In this document: positions 24,801-35,400 of the stretch, piece after piece
How positions within the stretch are numbered: the stretch's first letter is position 1
Layout of the letters: each line of letters starts with the position of its first letter
From: Nemopilema nomurai
Taxonomy: Eukaryota > Cnidaria > Scyphozoa > Rhizostomeae > Rhizostomatidae
Direction: 5' to 3'
DNA length: 64,000 nucleotides
Assembly (NCBI GenBank): GCA_003864495.1
Contig: ML133452.1
Location: forward strand, 1,055,965 to 1,119,964
Notes under the pieces: generated by a model
Databases searched by the model: none
The model's input: the letters and a program-made list of their open reading frames with translations, nothing else
Told to the model about the DNA's origin: nothing
Made by a program: the position numbers and the translations under genes

Positions 24801-27800
24801 TCATCGCAGCTTGCGATAATATCAGGATAAGAAACAGCTACATTATCTCACCTGGCACACTCGTTTATCAAATCGGCTTCTTTCTGCTCGTTCAAGTACT
24901 AAAAAATCAAAATTAGATTCAGCTCTCTGTTGAAGTGTTATTTAAAAAAGAAATAATTTGGCAGCTACGAATCGATGTGAAGAACATTAAGTATAACTGT
25001 TTAAAACTGAGTGAATAATTTTCCATTTATACGCAACCGCTTCTATTGAGAATAACAACCTACAGTGACCTCCTAAAGATAAATTCGCATCAAATGACGT
25101 TTCCTTGAATCGTTGACTGTAAAGGGGTAAGTTAAAGGACTCGATGCCTTCAGAGCTTGCCTAACAAACGAGATGTCAAGCGATGCCAAGCTAACATAAG
25201 TTTGAGTGGCTGCTTTAGTTGATTGCACAGTAACATAACTGACTGCAGCCGTGTCGCAATTACCGTCACAGGAGTGCCAGACAACTTGATGTGACTTCTA
25301 AAAGTATCAAGGTTTGTCAGAGCACACGTTATTTCAAATGAACGCCAAAGGTTGCCTATACAAGCTAGCGAGGAAAACTAACAATAAATTGAGGTCATCT
25401 ACCATTTCAAAGGAAAGGGGTCACAGAGTTGGTGGTCCGACTACATTGTTAAGAGAACAATGCGAATTGCAAGCCAATTACTACCCTGGTCATCTACATT
25501 AATCGTCTGGTGACCTATAGATATGGTAGCCTACGTTCACTGGTGTGATACAAGAGGGAAATGAAACGTAACATAAATATTATTGGCGCTTTGAGTGAGT
25601 TAGTTTGGAGACAATCCTTAAAAAATCTTCTTTCACCAAAACACTGACAAGCCCTTTGAAACGTCTGATGCATGTAAAAAAGGCAAGAAAAAAATAATGT
25701 ACCTTTGCAGTACTGTAAAGAAAATGCATATTGGGGTTTCACGAAAACCTAAATCATGTGGTCGACGAAGGAAGGAATTTGGGGTCGAAAGAGATGATAC
25801 CAAATGACAGAAAGACTTTTTAGAAGATGGTCTCCTAGAAAACTGCTGTAAACTTCAACAAACAGGGAAGCTATGTGAAGAAGAGACAGCAGCAGGCAAA
25901 AAAGTATAATGGGTTTTATTCTTGCCTGCCTTTCAATTTGTACAGAACAGCATCACAGTGTTATGTTCAAGTTTAAGGAGGTCTGAATATTAAGTAAGGT
26001 TAGGAAGGTATAGGAATTAGAATTTTTAGGTAACAGAATTTGTGAGAAAACAAGGCAAGATATAATTTAGGAAGTAGAAACGACTGGAAGAACAAATGGT
26101 TGAAAATAAATGTTTAGAGATGTCTTCAGCAAACAGACAAGCAACACAACAAATAAAGTTTAAATTTCAGACAAACATTTAGTTAGACCTAAAGAATGCA
26201 CACTAAATAAACTGTAGACTGAATTGTGAGGATTAAAGATATCAGGTTTCTACCACAAATTCGATCATTTTTGGAGGATTATTGTCTCTAGATGAGTTTG
26301 GACTGGATCACCTTTTTGGCAAGGAAAGATTAAATGCAAATTTTACATAAACGTAAAAGATTTGTGATCAATTAATTGCTTATAAAAGCCCACTGACCTG
26401 TTTACAATACTTTGCATCAACAACAGTAATTATACCATCCAAATAAAGGTCTGAGCAGAGCTCCTCATCAAGCCAAAAAATTCCTGCTATAGGACCAGGA
26501 TCAGCCAGACCTGTAGTCTCCAATAGTATGTAATCAAACTTCCCTCTTTTCTGCATGAGGGTCTCAATTGCTTTTACACCATTGTCCCTAGCAAATAGGG
26601 ACAAGAAGACATGGGATGTTGATAAAAATCTGGAAATTACTTTCTTCAGACAAAAGTAGGTTGGCAGCTTCAGGTTAATAAGGCCTCTCCTTTCATTTGA
26701 AAGTTATCTAACTGACCTCGAGGTAGATAGGAAAAAAGTAAGGAAAAGGGTGTTCAGTTGGTCAATGCCTGATGATTTTGAAATATGCCTAGTATCAGAG
26801 CAGGCTTAAACAGTATCAGACTTCTGAGCATAATCAAGCAATGATTAAGCAAAAATTCAATGAATTCCATGACAATAAAAAAGCTCCATACTTCACTGAG
26901 CAACAAAGACACCCATTCCGCAACTCAAGCCATTCTTCATAGAGTTCCCCCTCTTGTCCAACAGTTAGTGCTTGCTCCAATGCAGAGCCTAAAACAAGTA
27001 ATTTATTTTTTTCATCTCAGACTAACTTGCAAATAAAGATTGCTAAGTAGAATAAGATTTAAATCATATTTATAAAAGTTTGAAAAAAATTGTTTCTCTG
27101 AGTGACTTTTTTCGGCACAAAGGATTGAAAATACAAAACAGTTATTTTATTACAGATTGGATAAATGGAGTATAAGGACAACAAAGAGGGACGAAAATTA
27201 TATTGAATGAACAAAAACGTAGTAAAGGCCCATGGAAACATAGAAGACGAAAAAATCAATTTCAATGATAGACTACCCAGTGGAATTCAGTCAAATTTAG
27301 CTTAGTTCATTTTTGTTACACAAATACATAAATTCCTACATTTATTCATAGATAAGTACATCTTCAGATGAGTGGGGAACCATGAAAACAGGCTTGTCAA
27401 AATGCAGAGTTAGTCTTTTGATTCTTTTTTCTTTGTGTTTGTCTAGCTCTACGTTAATGTATTGAGCACTCTTACGGAAACTGATACACAGACATTGTAA
27501 ATTCCTACATATATACTTCATTCTTATGAGAATACCAACAATTTGACTCTGATTAAAAGCTTTCTCCTGTATGTTTAGAACAATACAAAACCTGTATGTT
27601 CTAACATGCAAAAGGCATTACGGTTCAATAATAAATTGTTAAAACTTTTGAAACACATAAAGTTTAATGGAGCTTGCTGGTTCACAGAAAAATACAGTTT
27701 CGTATTTTAGAAAGATGCCTACCAAATTCTAAAGTTAGACAAGACTGCTTAATCATGAAAATAATTTGTTAAGGGTACTACATTCATCTTCTGAATCATG

Positions 27801-28903
27801 CAGATGATACTAAGAGGTGTATGTGGCCTAGCAGCTTATAGGATTATTGATATATATTGTTTCCAAAAAATAGATGGCAGATATAAGAATAAGTGACTTT
27901 TAATTGAAGAACTACATATAAGATTGATACACCACCTTCACCAAACTCATTCAAAATAACTGCAATTTTCTTGTTGTGCTGCTCAGTAAGAATGTAGTTA
28001 AGAAGTGTGGTTTTCCCAGATCCTGTGAACAGGAATATATTGATTTTATATTCTCCCTAAGATTTCTCTGCCTTGTTACTTGGGGTAACAAATGCAAAAA
28101 CAGAAAAAGAGGTAGTCCTCTTCATTGTTTAAGTACAGGATAAAATTAAGCCTTAATTCTCCATAACTTAATGCTTATAATTAAATGACAGGGCATGGTA
28201 TGAGTTGCCAGGATGGCTCAGTAGCTAGAGGCACTGACTGCAGACCCAAAGGTCCGTAATTCAAGTCCCTGGCATTACCAAACTTGCACATAGGGTAAGG
28301 ACAGTTGCCAGCATTTGGTAATCCCAGGTATAAGGAATCAAGAGGTGTGGTCACATTGAAAGGAAGGACCAGACATAAAGCTTCCACACGGATATTGAGT
28401 TTTGTCTTAAATAAAAGGAGACAACCCTTTTATGCCTACCTATGCCTGCCTTTTACATAATCTCTTGTGAATTTTTGACTTATCAGTTCTCTTACTTACA
28501 AGTCTCTAACTTCAAAGATTGCATGACACTTGCATAAATACAGCATTTTGCTTCCTGCATTCACCCATCAATCCTCTAATTGATTCTTTTATGCATTCTT
28601 CACATAACAAAGGAAGATTGAAGAAATTGTTTTCATCTTCAATATACTTTTTAAAAGTAAGATTTGGGATTATAGCTTTTGTTCATAAATAACTCTTTAG
28701 TATTATTAGTCAGCGGTAATTACTGGCATAACTTTTGCTTGCAAAAGTGCAATAAGGTCCAGCAAAAATTAAATAAGCATTTAAATAAGCAGTTAACTGT
28801 GCTCACCTAAGAAACCAGTAATGATAGTAACAGGGATTTTCTGCACTGGCATAATAGAAACAAGCTCCGGACATTCGTCTTCATCTTCTTCAGAGCTTTT
28901 CAT
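15892..28903 (-). CDS. ZNG1: ZNG1 (COBW/CBWD) zinc chaperone GTPase, 13 exons
   Basis: Exons in transcript order: 28807-28903, 27936-28022, 26892-26988, 26398-26587, 24852-24898, 22984-23070, 21585-21629, 19759-19812, 19439-19508, 19061-19129, 17891-17956, 16870-16993, 15892-15965. The joined frame is 368 residues (human about 395) and every junction is in phase. ZNG1 is a cytosolic G3E GTPase that delivers zinc to methionine aminopeptidase METAP1. Visible motifs: CPELVSI (11-17, METAP1-docking motif, human CPELVPI), Walker A GFLGSGKT (30-37), zinc motif CLCC (88-91), DYILLETTG (112-120), G4 motif NKCD (184-187), and a C-terminal CobW domain with LLWEK and [11 protein letters not shown]. The start at 28903 is the first ATG in the exon and precedes the acidic leader as in vertebrates. 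Exon joins are by eye, without transcripts. Confidence 0.95.
16413..16593. mobile_element. 181-bp MITE with 8-bp target duplication
   Basis: Terminal inverted repeats of about 42 bp begin GGCATCCTGAAAAA, then CGGACCCTAAG, and repeat as the complement at the right end (16550-16592) with few mismatches. A perfect 8-bp direct repeat ATTCACAC flanks the element (16405-16412 and 16594-16601). An 8-bp duplication fits hAT-type transposition. The element is almost all inverted repeat and can fold into a hairpin. It sits in the last intron of ZNG1. Confidence 0.85.
18081..18634. repeat. 30-bp minisatellite in ZNG1 intron 10
   Basis: About 18 head-to-tail units of a purine-rich sequence, core CATGTCAGATTACAAGAAAG followed by an A/G-rich spacer of 9-11 bases. 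Unit length alternates between 30 and 29-28 bp because of A-run slippage, and variants (CATATCAGTTTAC) recur in blocks. When the period is 30 the plus strand stays open and reads as [13 protein letters not shown] repeats; the slipped units move the same peptide through other frames. It lies between ZNG1 exons 11 and 10 on the opposite strand, so it is intronic and not a gene. Confidence 0.95.
20114..20369. repeat. 128-bp tandem duplication
   Basis: Two adjacent copies of a 128-bp segment that starts CAGCAA-AACCAACTACC and ends ACGGT-TGGAAT, differing by about two or three bases. This is a recent simple duplication within ZNG1 intron 7. No coding capacity is visible. Confidence 0.95.
21893..22058. 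mobile_element. Possible small element with CGCCGGC ends
   Basis: The left end TCGCCGGCAGCAGAGAAAA and the complement of the right end, TCGCCGGCGGCAAAGAAAA, match at most positions over about 20 bp. A third CGCCGGC-type piece lies inside near 22000. The interior has short palindromic pieces (CAAACAGTTTG). No target duplication is clear, so the call is tentative. It lies in ZNG1 intron 6. Confidence 0.35.
24401..24460. repeat. 20-bp tandem repeat, 3 copies
   Basis: The unit TACTGGAGTCTGGGCCCTAG occurs three times exactly in tandem; the third copy has two changes. It lies in ZNG1 intron 5. Confidence 0.95.
28204..28392 (+). mobile_element. tRNA-derived SINE, diverged copy
   Basis: Related to the SINE at 14425-14681 over the whole tRNA-like head and most of the body. 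The A box is TGGCTCAGTAG (28214-28224) and the B box AATTCAAGTCC (28258-28268), both with changes expected from CpG decay and age. The body shows GTTGCCAGC, AAGGAATCA-GAGGT and GGAAGGACCAG blocks in the same order. The 3' part and the AAATC tail are lost or unrecognisable. It lies in ZNG1 intron 1, opposite in strand to the gene. Confidence 0.8.
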
Positions 28904-29059
28904 ACTTCTGCTAAGTTGAATTTCACTAAAAATGCTTGTCAAAATTGATTATTTCGCCAAACTCATCACGTAATGTTTTCTTTTTACGTCTGTACACTGA
29001 GCTTTAATGCTCACGATTATAAAAATGGTAGGCTGACCAGCCTCGATTTCACCATATTT

Positions 29060-29069
29060 GCCGCCATTT
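29060..29069 (-). promoter_or_regulatory. YY1-type site upstream of ZNG1
   Basis: The minus strand reads AAATGGCGGC, matching the YY1 core AANATGGCGGC, about 157 bp upstream of the ZNG1 start codon. Such sites are common in TATA-less housekeeping promoters close to the start of transcription. No TATA box was seen in this flank. Confidence 0.4.
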
Positions 29070-29099
29070 GGGGGTAATTCAAAAAGGAGAGAGTCTTCC

Positions 29100-32000
29100 C
29101 AAATAAGGCATAGCAATGCAAGGGGAACGGCTGGAGGACCTTTGCCTCCTCCCACGTTTTGTGAAATTGCCGAAAATTACAAGCAATGAACTACAAATAG
29201 AATTTCTTTATATGGTTTGGCCCCCTCCACTTTTTAGACCCCCAACTTTTCTCACGTCTCCGCGGTGCCGGCAAATATTTCAAAAGATAAAACACAAGAA
29301 TAAAATAAATTGAGTGTAAAAGATATATTTGTGGCTAAATTAGCAGATCTGCAAAACATTCTATCATCATGCAGGATATGATGTAGCGATTAAATTATGT
29401 ATACCAAACAGTAGCCTGGTCGGGCTAGGTAAACACGGGATTAAGGGAGAATACGAAATTTTTGTTCTGAGTACATACAGTTAAGTTTCCACTGATTGTA
29501 CCATGTGATTTTATCAGGCGGATTGTCTCGGGGCAATACCCTATACCTTCTCAAAAGGAACTTAATTCTTTAATTTTGTTGTTGCTTGTTGCATTTTTGG
29601 CGACCTACTTGGCTTGTCTACATGACTACTTGGTCCATTTCTTGGTGCTGGCTATATGACAATCATTGAGAGTACTTCCTTTCCAAGGAATGAGTTTAAA
29701 AAAAAGCCATCGATAATTCCTGCCCTTCTTTAGGCAAGCGTTAGAAAAACCAACCAAGTTAAATCTAAACAAAAGTTATCATGTGGGTGAAGATAAAAAC
29801 TATGAGTTGCTGTCAAGTACCGGTAAGGGTCTGGCGGCAGAATCAGTAACAAGAGTGATTTTGTCAAAGAATGATTTTCCACCATCTTTACTCTGTTATT
29901 GACATGACAGAGAAATTGGCAAGTAACGTATCTTTACCATTACGTAGAAAATAATCGTTGAAAACAATAAACACACGCTAACTGCAAAGTATAGCCTCGG
30001 AAAAGAGAAAGGAACAAGAACGCAACTCTCGTTGATCTCGTTATTATTCATGACAAGTGTTCAAAAAAATGGATTCCACGTTGAAAATACAAGGGTTTTG
30101 AATTGTTGGTGCAAAGCTATCTTGGATTCTTTTTGTACATAAAGGATATACAAAAAAGCTTCGTAAGGCTCGCTGATCAATCATTGATTATGAGAGATGA
30201 GCTCGCTGATCAATCATTGATTATGAGAGATGAGCTCGCTGATCAATCATTGATTATGAGAGATGAGCTCGCTGATCAATCATTGATTATGAGAGATGAG
30301 CTCGCTGATCAATCATTGATATAGAGAGATGAGCTCGCTGATCAATCATTGATTATGAGAGATGACAAAGCAGACCTGATGATTCTTAAAAGCCCCGAAC
30401 TGTGCTGGAAGGAATCTTATAATTCAGAATCAATACTATTATTATTCAAAGAAGCAGAAACGTTCTAGTAGAAATTACATGTACACAAATATGATTGTTT
30501 GTCAACTGTATCAATAAACGTATGCGATTGATTCAATAATTTTTAATAGCAAAGTGTAATATTTACACGGCAAATTGCTTAAATAAAAAGTTTGAAGACC
30601 GATCTTTGTTTAAAACAAACAAATTGTAAAATGAAAAGAATCTACATTCACAGTCATTTAAATATTTTAATACCGTCGTTTCAATACCAGCAGAGAAGAA
30701 TGCGGTGAAAAACAAATGTTTTGAAGGTAGAAATCGTCATTTTTGTTAATGGCTTTGAAGCTAAGTAAATTGATTCAAGATGCAATGAAATACATTGGAG
30801 TTGTAACAGAGTGGTGACAAGTGGATAGGAAATGTGAACAACAACACGAATACAAGAGGACTTTCCTGAAATTCAATACATAGATCTATTCGATATGCAG
30901 CTTTGAAACACTTGTCTTCATGTAGCAACTGTTTCGAATGAGAAGGAATGAAAATTTTCCACGGAAAGATTGTAAGCTCTCCTATAACCTCTTTTCTAAG
31001 TACTTATTCCCAGATCTCGAGGCTAATTATAAGAGAAGTTGCAACGTATTTTGAGCACTTGCTGGGCTGTAAACTTTTCCCTCTATTTTAGTCAAAGACT
31101 GAACTCTATGATAACATTGCATTCAGAAGCCCGAAGCTGTCATTTTAGCCCACTGACTGCTTCTCCAAAGGCATTTTTTGTTCGTTTTTGCTAAAATGTC
31201 CTTCAGCATAAGCGCTTCTCAATGGGGTGGTGAGAATGTAGTTTGACTGTTTGTCGTTTATTTGCGTATGTAATTATTACTCTTACCTCGTTTTCGCCTC
31301 TATATATAACCAATCTTTTCATTTACATAGTCGGTCAAAGGAGAGTGGTTTGTTTCTTGCGTTTACCTTTTGCATGAATTCTCAAAGTAACAGATGAACC
31401 AATAGCGGAATTATCTCTGTTACAGGAAGTTGCAGGGGCTCGCTAACTAGAGAACCGTACATTTCTAAGAAAGCTGTTTTAAAAAGCAGGATGACAAAGC
31501 AACCTTTCTTAAAACTCTATAGACGCTTCTCTATCTATTACAGAAGTAGGCCTTTAGTTTGAAAATCGGGCCAGAAAAAACTCGTGTGGTCAAAAGCCAA
31601 AAAAATGGAAACTTTCTTTTTTCTAGATTGCAACAAAAAGAAAAAGAAATGGAGGAGCCAGGGTAATAAGTGTAGACAAGGGTAAAGTAATCGAGGCAAT
31701 CAATGGCTTGTGTGGCAATCGAATCTTTGAGGGGGTTTTGAAAAGGCGCTTTTCCATCTACAGAAGAGCGAAAGGTCCCGACTTGAATAGGCAGAAAGAA
31801 TTCCTTCTATCCTCCAGGGGCTTCGGTATCTGTCAGGTTCAAAGTCATTAATCAGATAAAGGAATAGCTAATCAAGAGCCATGAAAGTACTTTTACTTTA
31901 TGTCCTAGATGTGATATTTCCTCCTAGCTGCCTAATACCCCAAGAGGGGGTTGGAATAAGTTTGGGGTTCGCAAAAAGTAAGAGGGGGCTGGATATATTA

Positions 32001-32429
32001 GAAGTATCTAGTAACCATGGGTATTGGCTCAGTAAGTCTTCCCTCAAAGTCTTCAGTACAAACTTTGTTTCATTGGGTAGAAATAAGTTTCCATTATTTG
32101 TTGGTTTGAAGAAACGCGCCATCAGTGGATCATTTTCAATAATGAACATTTGAAAGTGGAAGAAATTGGCAAAAATCGAAACATCAATAAACGGGCGCCT
32201 AAGAGTATAATGTGCATGTACGAAGGTACATTATCAATGTATACCTTGTCAACGTAAAATCTTGTTTATCAGTTCTACGACTTTTTCTACTTTTATCATT
32301 AACCTGTATAATTTGAAGATTTTAATTTCCATCAATTTGTTTAATTTCAGGTTGTTATTGTACTTACAAATAAAAACTGTGTTATAATATTGAGAGAAGA
32401 GGTGGTGTTGTGGAGGAGATTTGCGCGGC
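29100..32429. other. Intergenic between ZNG1 and NIM1
   Basis: This is the spacer between two genes that diverge from it, so both promoters should lie inside. Apart from the 33-bp array at 30168-30365, I see no exon with splice sites. The overlapping open frames on both strands near 31900-32150 have no domain and look like chance. Confidence 0.4.
30168..30365. repeat. 33-bp tandem repeat, 6 copies
   Basis: Six units at an exact 33-bp period, each containing GCTCGCTGATCAATCATTGA. The fifth unit has a small rearrangement (GATATAGAG for GATTATGAG). Each unit carries an ATCAAT-C-ATTGAT dyad, so the array is a row of small potential hairpins or half-sites. Because 33 is a multiple of three, it reads as an 11-residue repeat (LADQSLIMRDE) until a stop appears in the fifth unit. 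Confidence 0.95.
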
Positions 32430-35400
32430 ATGACCCGCGTGAGACTCCATGGATACGGATTTTCGACAAGACTCACAGCATTTGAGGATGGAAGGATGGC
32501 CGTGGAGGTCGAGCCTCCGATGGAGGTAAATAACAACGCCAAAAATGGTGAATTTCATAAACCAAATGACCATAGCACCACAATAGACGGTGAGAAAAAT
32601 GACATTCATCTGACGCCGTACGAGAGACTAACGAAAGAGCTCCAAAATGATGAAAAAGTTTTTAAAGAAATCTCTAGTGGAAGACGAATTGGATTCTACC
32701 GAATTCGAGGTGATCTTGGAAGTGGAAATTTCTCCCAAGTCAAACTTGGATACCATTGTATTGCAAAAGGTAGACAATTAAAGCATGTTCTGGCCTACCG
32801 TTTAATCAAACATAAAGTGCCATTCCAAGCTTACTTTTACGCAACAAAATAAATATTCTCGTTTATTTGTTTGCTTTGCGGGAACTATTTCCCCGGCTTT
32901 TTGTTGCATGGTGATTTGTTGTTGTTTGTAGATTCAATCTTGAAATTCTTCTCTGTTACGGAAATCAATTGTTTGAAATCGCGAAGAAACACTTTTCGTT
33001 CTGCAGTTTTATCTGACTTCATAACAGTAGGCACTTAAGTCGCCCGATCTCATCTGGAAAACTTAACCCACGTAATCTCTACTGTTTTATGTAATAGAAT
33101 CCACAGTTGTGCTGTTTATTGTCGGAGAAAAATTCTGCTCCTTAGAATCTTTAGATGTCTGGAATATTGCCTGTTTGATCTTGATTAGAAACCAGCCGTT
33201 GATTCACTCGAATACTTGTGGTTTCTCGTTGATGCTCTATTTCTATTGGAAACCTTTAAACTATAAAGCTCTAGTTTTCAATGAAGATATTTTTCTTAAC
33301 ACCATGCCTTGTTCTGTTCGCCGGGCAAGTTTTATGAATTTTAATTATTAACTCCATGCATTTGTGAATTGCACACGTGAAATGTCTAACTAGATTTTCT
33401 GTAGCTTCATTTCCTTCTGTTGTCAAGCCGGTTCAATTACGCTGGATCGAGATTTGAATCATCCGACATGAAATTATGGCATTCAAATTTGTAGATGGCC
33501 TGTGGTCATTTCAAAAGCCTCAACTTCACAAATCGATAACGCATTTTCACGTGTTTTGCGTCAGTAACACCTTTCGGCTCAACGAGGTCTCATCCCTCCT
33601 AATTTTCTGCTTATAAAGGTGATCGTTTTTACATCTATCTATTAAACACAAGTAGTATTTTTGATCGTATGGCTTCTGCAATTTGACACAGGCACCAATA
33701 TAGAAATCTTCATATCCCCGTATTAATTTGAACAATATGTTCCTAGAAAAAGTGGCAATCAAAATCCTGGACAAGACGAAATTGGACCAAAAAACGCAGA
33801 GATTGTTGTCTAGGGAAATCTCATCAATGGAGAAGCTACGTCATCCCAACATAATCAGAATTTACGAGGTAATCGAGACGCTTTCAAAGGTTTTCATGGT
33901 GATGGAGTATGCCAGCGGTGGGGAGTTATTTCATAAGATATTGAACGAAGGAAAATTGCCTGAAAGGCTTGCAAAAAAGTATTTTTCTCAAGTTGTGTCA
34001 GCTGTGAGCCATATGGTAAGTTGACTCTTTGATTTTTCTTTCATTTTACAATTGTTTTGTTTCTTGGTTGTCTACCTCAACCGCTGGTGTCTCTGGACAA
34101 ATATGAAAGCGCTGCAAAAACAGCGAATGAGTCCCACAGATAAAGGTAGGTAGAAAAACGACTCTCTATGGAGCAAGAAGTTTAAGTCATCAGGGCTTCC
34201 AGAAGACCTTGAACTCTGTTTGTCCTCTTTCATTTATGCATTTTCAAATTTATCTGTTACCAGTGATGTGCCTTTTAAAGAATGTTTCATAAAATTATCT
34301 TTTTTGATAAGGAATCTATTTCAACTGGGTCAAAATACCCCTGGCCTGATTGTCTCTATTTCAGTGCTTTCGCATTCTGGTGTCCTGAAGTTACCAACAT
34401 TCTATCTGGTAAACTAGTCTTGTAAGATTCAGAAAGAGCCATCTGTGTTTTGTGTTGACTTGTTGGTGCTTCTACTACTGAAGTCCCTAAGTCTACTTTT
34501 CATTAATTATTTAAACTATCTTTGCTGTTCTGCAATACTAAATAAGCAGCTGTTGCTGGTGAAACATTGTTATTCTTGGATTCATGCAGCTAGTTTGCTT
34601 CAAATCACTTAAATTAGTTCACATTAGCTTGCAATGTTTTGTCCAGCCACTGGTCAAATTATCTGCATTGACTGAATTTAGGCACAACTATGCTAAAAAA
34701 CAACAATGCAAAACTTCAAGTCACAGTCAATTCTAAATGATCACATTTTAGGGTTGTGTTCTATGGAGAAAATTTTATGTTGCCAGAACACATTGTTCCT
34801 CAACACTGTGCAACTCAAATTACTATCTTCAACTTTGGTACAAAGTTAACGAAGAGCAGTATTTTGACATATGCTTTGCATTCAAAATTCTTTCAATTGT
34901 TAAAACAGTTTACAGCATTGAAAACCATTTGAAGGACATTTCAGGGTGGCATGTTATCTTTTTGAGAGTGGTTTTATGTTCAAATTGGTTTGTCCCACCC
35001 TAAACACTTTGTTGTATACAAGTTATATGACCATATACATGTTGCTTGCAATTATAAAGAAGCCCTTTTTAGTAAATGTGTGCTATTCTGTCCGCTGGGT
35101 ACCATTGGTCTCTTATTTAATGGGCAGAGAAATCAGAGCCAGAGAATGCTACTTTAGCAGCTTCCTAATGCTGCAATAATTGCCAGTCTTTGAACAAGAA
35201 TGTCTACTCTTTACTTACAACATTCAACATAGCTTTTGAAGCTTTAGCTTCAATTTTCTGCCTTGCTCAAAGTAGCAGTTATCCCTGTATCAACCAAGTC
35301 CTTTTTTTTATATCAGTGTTCAGGAAATGTTTGATGCTTACATGTTTTTAGTACAATTAGGAAAGGCCGGAAATGAAATTGGTGAATTCCTTTTTGCTTG

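Noticed and set aside
30103..30324. 73-residue ORF with LADQSLIMRDE repeats
   Set aside because: It exists only because the 33-bp repeat unit is a multiple of three; the fifth unit breaks it with a stop.
31881..32153. Overlapping ORFs on both strands before NIM1
   Set aside because: No domain, no splice sites and no codon signal distinguish either strand. They are most likely chance frames.
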